Source of the DNA: an uncultured Lachnospiraceae bacterium
GTDB taxonomy: Bacteria; Bacillota; Clostridia; Lachnospirales; Lachnospiraceae
Direction of reading: 5' to 3'
DNA length: 56,738 nt
Assembly: GCA_947626985.1 (NCBI GenBank)
Contig: CANQUG010000016.1
Span: forward strand, 1 to 56,738
Positions within the stretch are counted from its first letter, which is position 1; every line of letters starts with the position of its first letter. The notes beneath the pieces are model-generated. The model was given only the letters and a program-made list of their open reading frames with translations. It was not told the DNA's origin and made no database searches. A program made the position numbers and the translations under genes. Positions 16,226 to 25,947 of this stretch are shown here, piece after piece.

Positions 16226-16687
16226 TTACGAGAGAAATATTTGTTTATTAATCTCCTCAATCCACCTGCTGTCATTACTTTCAAACAACTTTATGAACTT
16301 TCCGAAATTACTGCTTCCAGTAACAGAATCATCCGACTCCAAATCCCTGACCCGCTGGCACATATCCACATAATTCTCCTCAGTAACATGCTTCATAACC
16401 TGTTCAATCTGGTCTGCTCTTCCTTTGTAATTCTTCACTCCGGTATATTCTCTAATTAAAGAAGCATTCACCGGTTTGGCCGGAGATTTCAAATTTTCAT
16501 CTGTCCAATGCTTGGATATTATCTGCATCGTACAGGGATTGCCAAACAGAATCACCTTGTCTGCAGCATTATCCACACCATGAAACTCATTGATCTTGCG
16601 TTTAATGTCCTCATACTGCTCATGAGGTTTCTTTTCAGTATCACAGAATTTATGCTTATCAAAGCATTTCGGGAGTCTATTTGGCAT
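16226..16687 (-). CDS. Small partner of the AAA ATPase (RloB/Toprim-like candidate)
   Basis: 153 residues, starting inside the last codons of the ATPase gene (11-bp overlap) with AAAGGGGG 9 bases upstream, so the two are translationally coupled. CFDKHKF, KVILFGNPCTMQIISKHW and a charged helical C-terminus resemble the downstream half of RloB/Toprim-type partners of AAA_15/21 ATPases. The glutamate-bearing N-terminal Toprim strand is not visible, so it may be a shortened relative or another family. The pair resembles abortive-infection operons. Confidence 0.5.
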   Translation of the reverse strand: MPNRLPKCFDKHKFCDTEKKPHEQYEDIKRKINEFHGVDNAADKVILFGNPCTMQIISKHWTDENLKSPAKPVNASLIREYTGVKNYKGRADQIEQVMKHVTEENYVDMCQRVRDLESDDSVTGSSNFGKFIKLFESNDSRWIEEINKQIFLS

Positions 16688-17954
16688 CAGTATCATCCCC
16701 CTTTGCGTCACTTTTAATGCTGAGCAAAGAGTTAATCAATTCCGGATCAGGCAATGCTCCAAGAGCGCCTTTCCTGTATTTTTCCATAACATCTGTCGTA
16801 TCTCTCACTCCCTGTTGTGCAGTAAAATCAGCAAGTGAATATACATATACGCCTTCTTCATCCTTGTGGATAAACCAGATCTGTTCCTTCCGGAACATCC
16901 TTTTGCAATCCATAAGATTTATATCGTGAACAGTAAATATCATCTGCGCACTTGTATTCAATTCATTATTAAACATTGCTGCGATTGCCCTGGTAAGTTT
17001 AAAATGAATACTGCTGTCTAATTCATCTACGACCAGAATTTTTCCCTGTTCAAGTGCTTCTATAACATAACTGGCAATAGCCGCAATCTTCTTGGTACCT
17101 GTAGAATCAAATATCATGCTTGGTACCTGAACTCCCTTATATGTGGAAACCAGTCTGATTCGATCCATAATATTTTCCGGAAGATCAAGTACTTTTTCGT
17201 CCGGTCTTTCATCACCTTCGCCGGCTTTCAGTTGTATTTTATCCATATCCGCATATTCAAAGTTATCCATATACAAGTCTGCATTTTTTATGAACTCAAC
17301 AATCTTTTGCTGCAGTTGATTCTTATTTTTCATAAGTTCAATCGTATGCTTCATAGGTATGTTATTCATATTGATGATATCAATTCTCCTGGCAAACCCA
17401 ACAAGAATCTGCTTCATTTCGTTGATATGTTCAAATTTGTCTGTATCTATTACATAACATAGCAAATTATTTTTCGATACAACCGGAATCATAGTCTGCA
17501 CAGCTTCATCAATACATTCATAAATTTCACTGATGGTATCTTTTTTCAACCAGCAAACTTCTTTTTCATTGTTATACTGATCTTTAAATATCTCAGAAAA
17601 TGCTTCATATATATATTCTTCTTTTTTTTCATCATACCTGAAGTCATAAGAAAACTTTCTTCCAGATGATATAAATGTTATGCCTAACTCGCATACATCA
17701 TTCTCAGTAAATATATTAGACATTAGACTGGCTTTCTGGTTTAAAAGTACTTTTTTTATTGCCATAATGCACTTAATCAAACAGGTTTTTCCGGCATTGT
17801 TCGGGCCGTATATTCCTGCTGTTTTAAGCACATTAAAATTGTTCTCTTTATGAACATTGGTCCCGAATTTCCTGTTTCGCATATCTGCTTTCATTGAAAA
17901 TGTAATATCATCCTCAAATACGTAACAGTTTTTTGCTCTTAACTCTATAATCAT
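16677..17954 (-). CDS. AAA-family ATPase, ABC/SMC-like (abortive-infection type)
   Basis: 425 residues. Walker A is GIYGPNNAGKTCLIK near residue 50; Walker B is KILVVDELDSSIH near 315, followed by a switch His region (FTVHDINLMD). The hydrophobic insert between them fits the RloA/AbiEii-AriA class of overcoming-lysogeny-type ATPases. GGAGG lies 8 bases before the ATG. Base composition is clearly more AT-rich than the flanking host genes, suggesting acquisition. It is coupled to the small gene downstream, and the two probably act as one complex. Confidence 0.75.
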   Translation of the reverse strand: MIIELRAKNCYVFEDDITFSMKADMRNRKFGTNVHKENNFNVLKTAGIYGPNNAGKTCLIKCIMAIKKVLLNQKASLMSNIFTENDVCELGITFISSGRKFSYDFRYDEKKEEYIYEAFSEIFKDQYNNEKEVCWLKKDTISEIYECIDEAVQTMIPVVSKNNLLCYVIDTDKFEHINEMKQILVGFARRIDIINMNNIPMKHTIELMKNKNQLQQKIVEFIKNADLYMDNFEYADMDKIQLKAGEGDERPDEKVLDLPENIMDRIRLVSTYKGVQVPSMIFDSTGTKKIAAIASYVIEALEQGKILVVDELDSSIHFKLTRAIAAMFNNELNTSAQMIFTVHDINLMDCKRMFRKEQIWFIHKDEEGVYVYSLADFTAQQGVRDTTDVMEKYRKGALGALPDPELINSLLSIKSDAKGDDTDAK

Positions 17955-17995
17955 GGCTCATTCCTCCAGGTTATTTTTCTTCTTTTCGTATCATT

Positions 17996-18023
17996 ATTAT
18001 ATCATAGAATATTTTTTATGCAA
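17996..18023 (-). promoter_or_regulatory. Promoter of the ATPase pair
   Basis: On the reverse strand TTGCAT (18023-18018), a 16-bp spacer and TATAAT (18001-17996). Confidence 0.65.
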
Positions 18024-18142
18024 CTTTTTTTCATAAAAAATGTTTTTTGAGTTCACACTATTATAATTGCAGCATCTTGCCTTGCGGGAATCGTTATGAT
18101 ATATTTAACTCGGAGAAAACCGAGTCGGAGGTGACCGAGTTA

Positions 18143-19522
18143 ATGAAATTTTATGGACGTGAATCACAGCGGAAATCTTTGCATCGAATGCTGAACCGGA
18201 AGGATCACCAGGTAAGTCTGATCTATGGCAGAAGAAGAGTGGGAAAAAGCGAGCTGATCAAGCAGGTCCTGCGCGAAACCCCGATTAAGAAAATATACTA
18301 TGAATGCAAGCAGACTACAGAAATGAACAATGTGGACAGTCTGTCCGTGCTGATAGGAGAGCTGTATCATTTTCCCCGGCCATTCTTTCCGAATCTGGAG
18401 ATGCTGCTGGATTATCTTTTCCAGCAGAGCATGAATGAGCCTCTGGTACTTGTGCTGGATGAGTATCCCTATCTTCGGGCGGCTGTGGCAGGTCTGGACA
18501 GTATCCTCCAGTCGCTGACAGATAAATATCGTGACATATCCGGGCTGAAGCTGATTCTCTGCGGATCTTATGTGGATATCATGAAATCCTTGATGGAAAG
18601 CCAGAATCCTCTTTACGGGAGGGTGGATCTGACGATCGATCTGAAACCGATGGACTATTATGAATCCGCTATGTTTTATTCTTCATTTTCCAATGAAGAC
18701 AGGGTCAGACTATACAGCGTATTCGGCGGGATTCCCTATTTCAATAAGCTGATCGACGATGGCCTGTCTGTCAGGGAGAATATTATGGAGCTGATTGCTT
18801 CTCCCGGCGCCAGATTGGAAAATGAAGTTTCCATGTATCTGAAATCTGAAATTTCAAAAATTACAAATGCCAATGAGGTATTTGAAGCCCTTGCGAAGGG
18901 ATATTCGAAATACAGCGATTTGCTGTCCCAATCCCATGTCAGCAGCGGCCCGGCCATGGTGGACGTGCTTGAACGGCTGATCCGGATGGAAGTCGTTCGC
19001 AGGGAAGCTCCCATCAATGATGAAAAGAACAAAAGAAAAGCAGGATATTATATTACCGATAATCTGTCCCTGTTTTATTATAAATACATTTTCCGGTTTT
19101 CCTCTCAGATGAATATCATGGATCCGGAAATCTTTTATGATCGGTATATCGGGAATGATTTCGAATCTCATTATGTTCCTTCCGCCTTTGAAGAAATCTG
19201 CAGGCAGTATCTTGTTCGCCTGAACCGTGCCGGTCAGATGCCGGAACCATTTGAAAAGATTGGAAAGTATTATTATGATGACCCGTTGAAGCGGATGAAC
19301 GGGGAATTTGATATTGTGACAGCGGATCAGAAGGGCTATGTTTTTTATGAGGCAAAATTCCGGAAAGAGCCGATCAGTCTGAGCATGATCAGGGAAGAGA
19401 TTCGTCAGGTGGAAAGAACCGGGCTGAACTGCTACAAATATGGATTTATCTCCAGATCCGGATTTGCGGAGGAGCCTGATGAGAAGATGGTTTTTATTAC
19501 ATTAGATGATTTATATGCCTAA
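18143..19522 (+). CDS. ATPase_2/DUF234-type ATP-binding protein
   Basis: 459 residues. FYGRESQRKSLHRML and LIYGRRRVGKSELIKQ (Walker A) open an archaeal-type ATPase domain; LVLVLDEYPYL is Walker B, and LILCGSYVDIM follows. The C-terminal part is the DUF234 region, ending in a nuclease-like NGEFDIVTADQKGYVFYEAKFR (D and E-x-K). The role is unknown. ATG 18143 has GGAGGTG 9 bases upstream; upstream TTG codons lack a site. AACTCGG/CCGAGTT repeats at 18105-18141 could fold over the ribosome binding site. Confidence 0.8.
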   Translation: MKFYGRESQRKSLHRMLNRKDHQVSLIYGRRRVGKSELIKQVLRETPIKKIYYECKQTTEMNNVDSLSVLIGELYHFPRPFFPNLEMLLDYLFQQSMNEPLVLVLDEYPYLRAAVAGLDSILQSLTDKYRDISGLKLILCGSYVDIMKSLMESQNPLYGRVDLTIDLKPMDYYESAMFYSSFSNEDRVRLYSVFGGIPYFNKLIDDGLSVRENIMELIASPGARLENEVSMYLKSEISKITNANEVFEALAKGYSKYSDLLSQSHVSSGPAMVDVLERLIRMEVVRREAPINDEKNKRKAGYYITDNLSLFYYKYIFRFSSQMNIMDPEIFYDRYIGNDFESHYVPSAFEEICRQYLVRLNRAGQMPEPFEKIGKYYYDDPLKRMNGEFDIVTADQKGYVFYEAKFRKEPISLSMIREEIRQVERTGLNCYKYGFISRSGFAEEPDEKMVFITLDDLYA

Positions 19523-19630
19523 TGATTTGAGAAAGGCGCTTCTCAGCTTCCACCGGCGAGCAGTTCCAGCCGGATAAGCGTCAGCTATGAGGCAAAACAG
19601 CACACGCCGGAGAGCTGCGTGATCGAATTG

Positions 19631-19674
19631 AAAGCCCTGTCTCTTCTGATACACAGATAGAAACAGGGCTTTTC
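19631..19674. terminator. Bidirectional terminator between convergent genes
   Basis: AAAGCCCTGT (19631-19640) pairs with ACAGGGCTTT (19663-19672). It can end both the ATPase gene and the reverse-strand activator gene. Confidence 0.8.
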
Positions 19675-19723
19675 GTGCAGCTTTTTCGTATGGCTTTTTC
19701 TATAATTTTCTTATTCTGTATTC

Positions 19724-22700
19724 TTATTCCGTAACAGCCGCAGCCACCTCCGGCACAAAACTGCTGGGCGAAGGCTTCCGCTCCTCCTGGCGGTGCAGGT
19801 TTTTCACAGCCGTGGAAAGCATCAGCTTGATGCGGTTCAGCTGATTCACCTCGCTGGCGCCGGGGTCATAGTCGATGGCTACGATGTTGGCCTCTGGATG
19901 AGTGCGGCGGATTTCCTTGATAACGCCCTTGCCCACGATGTGGTTGGGCAGGCATCCGAAGGGCTGAATGCACACGATGTTGGGAACGCCGCCGTGGATC
20001 AGCTCCATCATTTCGCCGGTGAGGAACCAGCCCTCGCCGGTCTGATTGCCGGGGGAGACGATGGGCTCCGCCATTTTTGCCAGATTCTGGATCTTCGCCG
20101 CGGGGACGAAGTGGCGGCTCTGAGCCAGAGCGTCGTTGGCTGTTTTGCGCACCCACTCCACAGCCTGGATTCCCCAGTTGGCAACGGTGGCCTTGGACTT
20201 TTTAAAGCCCAGATATTCCACCTTGAAATTCTGGTTGAAGAAGCAGTAATTGATAAAGTCGATGAGATCCGGGCAGACGGCCTCCGCCCCTTCCGACTCC
20301 AGAAGCTCCGCCAGATGATTGTTGGCGGCGGGAAGGAACTTCACCAGAATTTCCCCCACAATGCCCACCCGGGGCTTTTTCTCGCCGCTGATGGGGATGG
20401 TGTCAAAATCGTGAACCATCTCCCAGCACAGCTTCTTAAACTGGCTGTGGCTGATGCTGCTTCCCGTGAGGAAGGCGATCACCCGCTGCTCCCAGATTTT
20501 ATGTTTGCGGTTCACCACGCCCTTTTCCAGCTCGTAGGGTCGCATGCGGTACACGCATTTCATCAGAATATCTCCGAAGACCGCGCCGTACACGACCCGC
20601 TTGATCAGGGGCAGGGTGAGCTTGAAGCCCGGATTGCTCTCCAGACCGCTGAGGTTCAGGGAGATCACCGGAACCTGCTCCATGCCGGCTTTTTTCAGGG
20701 CCCGCCGGATAAAGGCGATATAGTTGGATGCCCGGCAGCCGCCTCCTGTCTGGGACATGATGACCGCAGTCCTGTTCAGGTCGTATTTCCCGGAGAGGAG
20801 AGCGTCCATGATCTGTCCCACTACAATGAGGGAGGGGTAGCAGGCGTCGTTGTTTACATATTTCAGTCCCACATCCACCGCGTGCCTGTTGTCGTTGGGC
20901 AGCACCTCGATGTTGTAGCCGCAGACTCTGAAAGCCTCCTGAAGGATGGTGAAGTGGAAGGGAGAAAGCTGGGGGCAGAGGATGGTATAGCCCTTGCGCA
21001 TTTCCTTCGTGAAGGACACCTTTTCGATGGAGGACGGACGGATGGCTCTCTCCGTGTGCTGCTTTTCCTTGGCGCGGATGGCGGCCAGAAGAGAGCGGAC
21101 ACGGATACGGGCCGCGCCCAGATTGTTCACCTCATCGATCTTCAGGCAGGTGTAGATCTTCCCGCTGCCGTCCAGGATCTCATAAACTTCATCCGTGGTC
21201 ACCGCGTCCAGGCCGCATCCGAAGGAGTTCAGCTGAATCAGGTCCAGATCGTCTCTTGTCTTTACAAAATTGGCTGCGGCGTACAGCCGGGAGTGATACA
21301 TCCACTGGTCGTTTACCCGGATGGGACGCTCCAGGGGCTTTAAATGGGACACGGAGTCCTCCGTGAGCACCGCGACGCCGTAGCTGTTGATCAGGTCCGG
21401 GATGCCGTGGTGGATTTCCGGATCGATATGGTAGGGACGTCCCGCCAGAACGATTCCCCGTCTGCCGGTTTCTTTCAGATATTTCAGGGTTTCCTCGCCC
21501 TTTTTCTGCACGTCCAGGCGTACCTGGGCCAGCTCTTCCCATGCGTGGTGAACGGCGGCGCGCACCTCCTGAGCGGGAATTTCCGGGAATACCGCCGTGA
21601 GACGGTCAGCCAGGATGGCTTCGGAGGTGAAGGCCAGGAAGGGATTGCGGAAATCGATCTCCGGGTCGTTCAGTTCGTCCACATTGTTCTTAATATTCTC
21701 CGCGTAGGAGGTGACGATGGGACAGTTGTAATGGTTCACGGCGTCGGGAAATTCATTCCGCTCGTAGGGAATGCAGGGATAGAAGATAAATTTCACCCCG
21801 TTTTTCAGCAGCCAGCTGATGTGCCCGTGGGCCAGCTTGGCCGGATAGCATTCCGATTCGCTGGGAATGGACTCGATGCCCAGCTCATAAATCTTTCTGG
21901 TGGAGGTGGGGGAAAGCACCACCTCGTACTTCAGGTCGGTGAAGAAGGTGAACCAGAAAGGATAGTTTTCAAACATGTTCAGTACCCGGGGAATTCCCAC
22001 CTTCCCCCGGACAGCCTGATCGGCGGTGAGGGGCTGATAGGAAAAGATCCGTTTGTACTTGTATTCGTAGAGATTGGGAATGTGATCCTTGTTCTTTTCC
22101 TTGCCGATTCCCCGCTCGCAGCGGTTTCCGCTGATGAACTGACGGCCGCCGGAAAACTTGTTGATGGTCAGCCGGCAGTTGTTGGTACAGCCGCGGCAGT
22201 TGGCCATGGAGGTGGTATATTTCAGGCTGTTGATCTTGTCGATGGAGAGCATGGAGCTCTCCTGTTCTCCGGTGTAGCGCTCTCTGGCGATCAGCGCCGC
22301 GCCGAAAGCGCCCATGATGCCGGCGATGTCGGGACGGATGGCTTCACAGTCCGCGATGCGCTCGAAGCTCCGGAGCACGGCGTCGTTGTAAAAGGTTCCG
22401 CCCTGTACCACGATATGCTTCCCCAGCTCCGAGGCGTCGGAAACCTTGATAACCTTGTAAAGGGCGTTTTTGATCACGGAGTAGGCCAGACCGGCGGAAA
22501 TATCGGAAACCTCCGCTCCCTCCTTCTGGGCCTGCTTGACCTTGGAATTCATGAATACGGTGCATCGGGTGCCCAGGTCGATGGGGTGCTCCGCAAAAAG
22601 AGCGGCTTTGGCAAAATCCTGTACGGAGTAGTTCAGGGACTTTGCGAAGGTTTCGATGAAGGAACCGCAGCCGGAGGAGCAGGCTTCGTTCAAAAGCACG

Positions 22701-24010
22701 CTGTCCACCGCATGGTCCTTGATCTTGATGCATTTCATGTCCTGTCCGCCGATGTCCAGGATGCAGTCCACCTGGGGGTCAAAAAATGCCGCCGCGTAGT
22801 AGTGGGAGACAGTTTCCACCTCCCCCTCGTCCAGAAGAAGAGCCGCCTTGATCAGGGCTTCTCCGTAACCGGTGGAGCAGGACCAGGCGATTTTTACATC
22901 CCTGGGAAGAAGTCTGTAAATTTCCTGGATGGAACGGATGGCCGTGCTTAAGGGGCTTCCGTTATTGTTGCTGTAAAAGGAATAGAGAAGACTTCCGTCT
23001 TCTCCCACAAGAGCGGTTTTGGTGGTGGTGGAGCCTGCGTCGATGCCCAGGAAGCAGTTCCCTTTGTAGGAGGCAAGCTCTCCCGCCGGTACGTGATAGG
23101 AGCTCTGGCGCTTTAAAAATGCGTCGTAATCCTCCCGGGAGGCGAACAGAGGCTCCATGCGCTCCACCTCGAAATCCAGCTTTATGGAATTGCGGAGGCG
23201 GTCTTTCATTTCCGTGATGGAGATGACGGTGTCCTTTTTGGAATTCATGGCGGAGCCGATGGCCGCGAACAGGTGAGAATTTTCAGGGGCAATGGTGTGC
23301 TCGTCGTCCAGCTTCAGCGTGCGGATGAAGGCGGCTTTCAGTTCGGATAAAAAGTGAAGCGGTCCTCCCAGAAAGGCCACATGTCCCCGGATGGGCTTGC
23401 CGCAGGCCAGGCCGGAGATGGTCTGGTTGACCACTGCCTGGAAGATGGAGGCGGACAGATCCTCTCTGGTGGCTCCTTCGTTGATCAGGGGCTGGATATC
23501 CGTCTTGGCAAAGACGCCGCACCGGGCGGCGATGGGATACAGGGCTTTATAGTGTTTGGCATATTCGTTCAGTCCGGCCGCGTCGCTCTGGAGCAGGGAG
23601 GCCATCTGGTCGATGAAGGAGCCCGTGCCTCCCGCGCAGATTCCGTTCATTCTCTGCTCGATATTGCCTCCTTCGAAATATATGATCTTCGCGTCTTCGC
23701 CGCCCAGCTCGATGGCCACGTCCGTCTGGGGGGCCGTTTTCTGGAGGGCGGTGGATACGGCGATGACTTCCTGCACAAAAGGAACGTCCAGATGGCTGGC
23801 CAGGGTCAGCCCGCCGGAACCGGTGATCACCGGACTCAGGGACAGTTCTCCCAGCTGACCGCATGCTTTTTCCAGAAGGTCGGCAAGCGTCTCCTGAATA
23901 TTGGCGTAATGCCTCTGGTAGTCTGCGAACAGCAGCTGTTCCGCTTCATTAAGAATGGCAATTTTCACTGTCGTAGAACCAATATCAATTCCCAGTGTAT
24001 ATGTACTCAT
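19724..24010 (-). CDS. 2-hydroxyacyl-CoA dehydratase activator-type (BcrA/BadF/BzdN, DUF2229, HgdB-like) protein
   Basis: 1428 residues. Two ASKHA ATPase domains lie in tandem: [14 protein letters not shown] with CAGGTGSF, and [15 protein letters not shown] with [10 protein letters not shown] and [13 protein letters not shown], whose cysteines could hold the bridging 4Fe-4S cluster. A cysteine motif [11 protein letters not shown] near 617 begins the DUF2229 part ([20 protein letters not shown]). The C-terminus is HgdB-like ([22 protein letters not shown]). Shorter relatives use ATP to drive low-potential electron transfer to dehydratases; these giant forms are widespread and not well defined. 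The start MSTYTLG at 24010 fits the conserved domain; AGGAGG lies 14 bases upstream. Confidence 0.85.
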   Translation of the reverse strand: MSTYTLGIDIGSTTVKIAILNEAEQLLFADYQRHYANIQETLADLLEKACGQLGELSLSPVITGSGGLTLASHLDVPFVQEVIAVSTALQKTAPQTDVAIELGGEDAKIIYFEGGNIEQRMNGICAGGTGSFIDQMASLLQSDAAGLNEYAKHYKALYPIAARCGVFAKTDIQPLINEGATREDLSASIFQAVVNQTISGLACGKPIRGHVAFLGGPLHFLSELKAAFIRTLKLDDEHTIAPENSHLFAAIGSAMNSKKDTVISITEMKDRLRNSIKLDFEVERMEPLFASREDYDAFLKRQSSYHVPAGELASYKGNCFLGIDAGSTTTKTALVGEDGSLLYSFYSNNNGSPLSTAIRSIQEIYRLLPRDVKIAWSCSTGYGEALIKAALLLDEGEVETVSHYYAAAFFDPQVDCILDIGGQDMKCIKIKDHAVDSVLLNEACSSGCGSFIETFAKSLNYSVQDFAKAALFAEHPIDLGTRCTVFMNSKVKQAQKEGAEVSDISAGLAYSVIKNALYKVIKVSDASELGKHIVVQGGTFYNDAVLRSFERIADCEAIRPDIAGIMGAFGAALIARERYTGEQESSMLSIDKINSLKYTTSMANCRGCTNNCRLTINKFSGGRQFISGNRCERGIGKEKNKDHIPNLYEYKYKRIFSYQPLTADQAVRGKVGIPRVLNMFENYPFWFTFFTDLKYEVVLSPTSTRKIYELGIESIPSESECYPAKLAHGHISWLLKNGVKFIFYPCIPYERNEFPDAVNHYNCPIVTSYAENIKNNVDELNDPEIDFRNPFLAFTSEAILADRLTAVFPEIPAQEVRAAVHHAWEELAQVRLDVQKKGEETLKYLKETGRRGIVLAGRPYHIDPEIHHGIPDLINSYGVAVLTEDSVSHLKPLERPIRVNDQWMYHSRLYAAANFVKTRDDLDLIQLNSFGCGLDAVTTDEVYEILDGSGKIYTCLKIDEVNNLGAARIRVRSLLAAIRAKEKQHTERAIRPSSIEKVSFTKEMRKGYTILCPQLSPFHFTILQEAFRVCGYNIEVLPNDNRHAVDVGLKYVNNDACYPSLIVVGQIMDALLSGKYDLNRTAVIMSQTGGGCRASNYIAFIRRALKKAGMEQVPVISLNLSGLESNPGFKLTLPLIKRVVYGAVFGDILMKCVYRMRPYELEKGVVNRKHKIWEQRVIAFLTGSSISHSQFKKLCWEMVHDFDTIPISGEKKPRVGIVGEILVKFLPAANNHLAELLESEGAEAVCPDLIDFINYCFFNQNFKVEYLGFKKSKATVANWGIQAVEWVRKTANDALAQSRHFVPAAKIQNLAKMAEPIVSPGNQTGEGWFLTGEMMELIHGGVPNIVCIQPFGCLPNHIVGKGVIKEIRRTHPEANIVAIDYDPGASEVNQLNRIKLMLSTAVKNLHRQEERKPSPSSFVPEVAAAVTE

Positions 24011-24262
24011 AAAACTTAATGATGCCTCCTCGTTTCGTTCATTCTGTAAAAATAATTCCAGCCCCATAGATGGAAATAATCAGCGTCCTGACTATTATAT
24101 GGGGATGGCGAGTAAAATCTTTCCTATTAAAATGGGCAATTATACAAATTACTGGAACATTATACGACAAAGTTTGCAAAATGACAATGTAAAAGTTTAA
24201 CAATGATTCACAGGTTTGCGGTTGAAATTTCTTTCGATACAGGATATACTGTTTCCTGGCAG

Positions 24263-24327
24263 CTGTACAGAAATCAATACGTATCCTGACCTGTTCGTTT
24301 TCCGGCCGCGCGTTGATTTCTGTACAG
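24263..24327. repeat. 15-bp perfect inverted repeat
   Basis: CTGTACAGAAATCAA (24263-24277) is inverted at 24313-24327 across 35 bp. It may be an operator, a recombination site or part of a decayed end. Confidence 0.7.
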
Positions 24328-24461
24328 TTCCTTATATTGAGAAGAAAGAGGACATTTTCAATTTCAAAAGTATCAAAATAACTGTAAACCCGCATGAACA
24401 CTGGGTTTTTAGCATTTGTGAAAAACTTAACAATAACCCAAAACTATCATAATTCGCCACA

Positions 24462-24506
24462 AAATGGTGTAGTTTGATATGAAAATGGTGTAGTAAATGG
24501 TGTAGT
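24462..24506. repeat. Three direct repeats AAATGGTGTAGT
   Basis: Copies start at 24462, 24483 and 24495. Closely spaced direct repeats near an element end resemble integrase arm-type binding sites; this is an inference. Confidence 0.7.
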
Positions 24507-24547
24507 ATAAACACTGGAAAGATCGCCATATCAGGATGTCCGGATAG

Positions 24548-24582
24548 ACCCTTTATCAGCAGATGTTGATAGAGGGTTTATT
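24548..24582. terminator. Hairpin at the element edge
   Basis: ACCCTTTATCA (24548-24558) pairs with TTGATAGAGGGTT (24566-24578), followed by TTATTT. Confidence 0.55.
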
Positions 24583-24596
24583 TATGTCTTCCGATA

Positions 24597-24605
24597 TGCT
24601 ATAAT
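24597..24605 (+). promoter_or_regulatory. Extended -10 promoter of the first element gene
   Basis: TGcTATAAT; the start codon lies 47 bp downstream. Confidence 0.55.
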
Positions 24606-24652
24606 CCAAACTCGCATGCCCTTTTAAATTACATACGAAAGAATGATGTTCA

Positions 24653-24967
24653 ATGATTCGCGAAAATGATACGAGATGCCCAAATTGTCATGGAATTCTG
24701 AATTATTATGACACAGTGCATCGTATCATACGTTCTAAGTCTCAGAAAGTGAGACAAATACGAATCAGACGTCTCAAATGCTCAGAGTGCGGTTCTATAC
24801 ATAGAGAAATTCCATCAACTATATTTCCATACAAGCAATATGAAGCAGAGATTATCAGAGGGGTGCTGGAAGGCTTTATAACGCCCGAAACGCTAGGCTA
24901 CGAAGATTACCCATGTGAGATGACGATGACCAGGTGGAAAACGCAAAAAGTACATATGCTGTTATGA
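24653..24967 (+). CDS. DUF6431-like zinc-ribbon protein
   Basis: 104 residues. CPNCHG and CSECGS are two CxxC knuckles separated by a basic segment (RSKSQKVRQIRIRRLKC), followed by PSTIFPYKQYEAEII and GFITPETLGYEDYPCEMTM. This matches the DUF6431 family, often an orphan zinc-binding domain near transposases and in mobile elements, so nucleic-acid binding is likely. No transposase catalytic domain follows. The last codons contain a copy of the 26-bp motif. Confidence 0.75.
   Translation: MIRENDTRCPNCHGILNYYDTVHRIIRSKSQKVRQIRIRRLKCSECGSIHREIPSTIFPYKQYEAEIIRGVLEGFITPETLGYEDYPCEMTMTRWKTQKVHMLL
24942..24967 (+). promoter_or_regulatory. 26-bp fixed-spacing motif, copy 1
   Basis: CGCAA at 24942, ACA at 24952, TGTTATGA at 24960. 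It lies inside the end of the DUF6431 gene and directly before AAAGGAG of the next gene. Confidence 0.7.
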
Positions 24968-24986
24968 AAGGAGAGTGATATTATCT

Positions 24987-25331
24987 ATGGCGTTAAGCAA
25001 ATACGGAAGGGTGTTTAATTCATCGTGTTTTTCATGGGGAAATGACAGAAACTACAATGAGATATTCTTGAAAGCGCAAGAAACCTATTTTAACGACATT
25101 TTGGTACATAAGGGGTATGTGTATCTACGAGATGTCTATGAGGCATTGGGATTTCCCGTAACCAGAGAGAGTTGTGTTGTAGGGTGGGTATATGAAGAGA
25201 ATAATGCAATTGGAGATAATTATATTAGTTTCTCAATTGAGAATATTGATGATAAAACAAACCCGGATATAGAAATCGACTTTAATGTGGATGGATGTAT
25301 CATAGACAGAATCTTTGAAAAGGGCCTTTAA
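24987..25331 (+). CDS. DUF6353-like protein, C-terminal domain only
   Basis: 114 residues matching the last third of the 321-residue protein at 38248: KAQETYFNDILVHKGYVYL, ALGFPVTRESCVVGWVY, IGDNYISF and DFNVDG. The two membrane helices of full-size relatives are missing, so this is a soluble stand-alone domain or a remnant. ATG 24987 is used; a GTG at 24975 is too near the AAAGGAG. The stop codon is inside its terminator hairpin. Confidence 0.7.
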   Translation: MALSKYGRVFNSSCFSWGNDRNYNEIFLKAQETYFNDILVHKGYVYLRDVYEALGFPVTRESCVVGWVYEENNAIGDNYISFSIENIDDKTNPDIEIDFNVDGCIIDRIFEKGL

Positions 25332-25347
25332 CAAGGGCTCTTTTTTT
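25318..25347 (+). terminator. Cassette terminator
   Basis: AAAGGGCC pairs with GGGCTCTTT, followed by a run of seven T. The upstream TAA lies within it. Confidence 0.8.
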
Positions 25348-25350
25348 ATT

Positions 25351-25376
25351 CGCAAAAAACGCAGATACTGTTATGA
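25351..25376 (+). promoter_or_regulatory. 26-bp motif, copy 2
   Basis: CGCAA 25351, GCA 25361, TGTTATGA 25369; AGGAGG follows at once. Confidence 0.75.
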
Positions 25377-25389
25377 AGGAGGTGTTTTT

Positions 25390-25590
25390 ATGATATTTAA
25401 AATTATTCGGAAAGAAGATGTGATGGGACTTTTGTGGAACGAAGACTTGTATGTGCTTAAAGTTTCAACTCGCAATGGCAATATGAAGTACTGTTCTTCC
25501 AAGCAGGTTTCATCGTTAACCGTCAGAGAAATAGCGAAGGCAATATCGGATAATGACACGGCTTTTATAGAAATCAAAAAAGAGTCCTGA
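25390..25590 (+). CDS. Small hypothetical protein
   Basis: 66 residues, no membrane segment, mixed alpha/beta (MIFKIIRKEDVMGLLW, VREIAKAISDNDTAFIEI). Family not recognised. GAAGGAGG is 8 bases upstream. The stop codon sits inside the following terminator (product ends KKES). Confidence 0.6.
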   Translation: MIFKIIRKEDVMGLLWNEDLYVLKVSTRNGNMKYCSSKQVSSLTVREIAKAISDNDTAFIEIKKES

Positions 25591-25609
25591 ACAAGGGCTC
25601 TTTCTTTTT
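25579..25609 (+). terminator. Cassette terminator
   Basis: AAAGAGTCC/GGGCTCTTT with loop TGAACAA and a T-tract. Confidence 0.9.
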
Positions 25610-25612
25610 GTT

Positions 25613-25638
25613 CGCAAAATTTGCAAATCCTATAATGA
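25613..25638 (+). promoter_or_regulatory. 26-bp motif, copy 3
   Basis: CGCAA 25613, GCA 25623, TATAATGA 25631. Confidence 0.8.
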
Positions 25639-25653
25639 AAGGAGATGAAAAGT

Positions 25654-25944
25654 ATGAGAGAAACAATGACAAAAGAACAAATTGATGAGATCAACAAATT
25701 ACTTATCGACCATGGAGAAGCTTTAACAACATTTTACGATGAAGGAATGAATATTGGAAAAAACTGTGGTTTTTTTGATGGTTGTATGGCTGGTTTTTCG
25801 GTCGGTGCTTTAGCGATGGGAGTGGTTACAGTGTTTTTATATCGTATGACGCATCCCCGCAATAAAAAAAAAAAGAAAATAGAAAGGAAGAAGAGTCCTA
25901 AGCAAGGGCTCTTTTCTTTTTTTTTTTTTTTAGAAAGGACTTGA
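25654..25944 (+). CDS. Small membrane protein reading through its terminator
   Basis: 96 residues as read: helical N-terminus, a glycine-rich hydrophobic segment (GFSVGALAMGVVTVFLYRM, near 45-65), then lysines encoded by an A11 run. The frame then passes through the terminator hairpin (SPKQGLFSFFFFL) and stops just before the next ATG. One base more or fewer in the A11 run would end the protein before or inside the hairpin, so the true C-terminus is uncertain. ATG 25654 has GGAG 9 bases upstream; ATG 25645 is too close. Confidence 0.6.
   Translation: MRETMTKEQIDEINKLLIDHGEALTTFYDEGMNIGKNCGFFDGCMAGFSVGALAMGVVTVFLYRMTHPRNKKKKKIERKKSPKQGLFSFFFFLERT
25890..25932 (+). terminator. Cassette terminator
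   Basis: AAGAGTCC/GGGCTCTT, then a T-rich tract of about 20 bases. Confidence 0.85.
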
Positions 25945-25947
25945 ACT

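Larger units (their letters stand above)
24011..24652. other. Host/element junction region without genes
   Basis: GC content drops here and gene families switch from host metabolism to phage/mobile types. It holds an inverted repeat, three direct repeats, a weak AAACCC/GGGTTTTT hairpin (24386-24410), a terminator-like hairpin and a promoter, described separately. No integrase, tRNA or obvious duplicated attachment core is seen, so the exact boundary is not fixed. Confidence 0.6.

Noticed and set aside
19793..22951. Long forward ORFs (516 and 535 codons) opposite the activator gene
   Set aside because: Shadows of a GC-rich coding frame; compositions are unnatural and the reverse frame is a clear family match.
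24039..24452. Overlapping ORFs on both strands in the junction spacer
   Set aside because: No ribosome binding sites or recognised patterns; mirrored peptide pieces come from the inverted repeat.
24011..24652. tRNA gene as integration target
   Set aside because: No cloverleaf or conserved T-loop sequence found.
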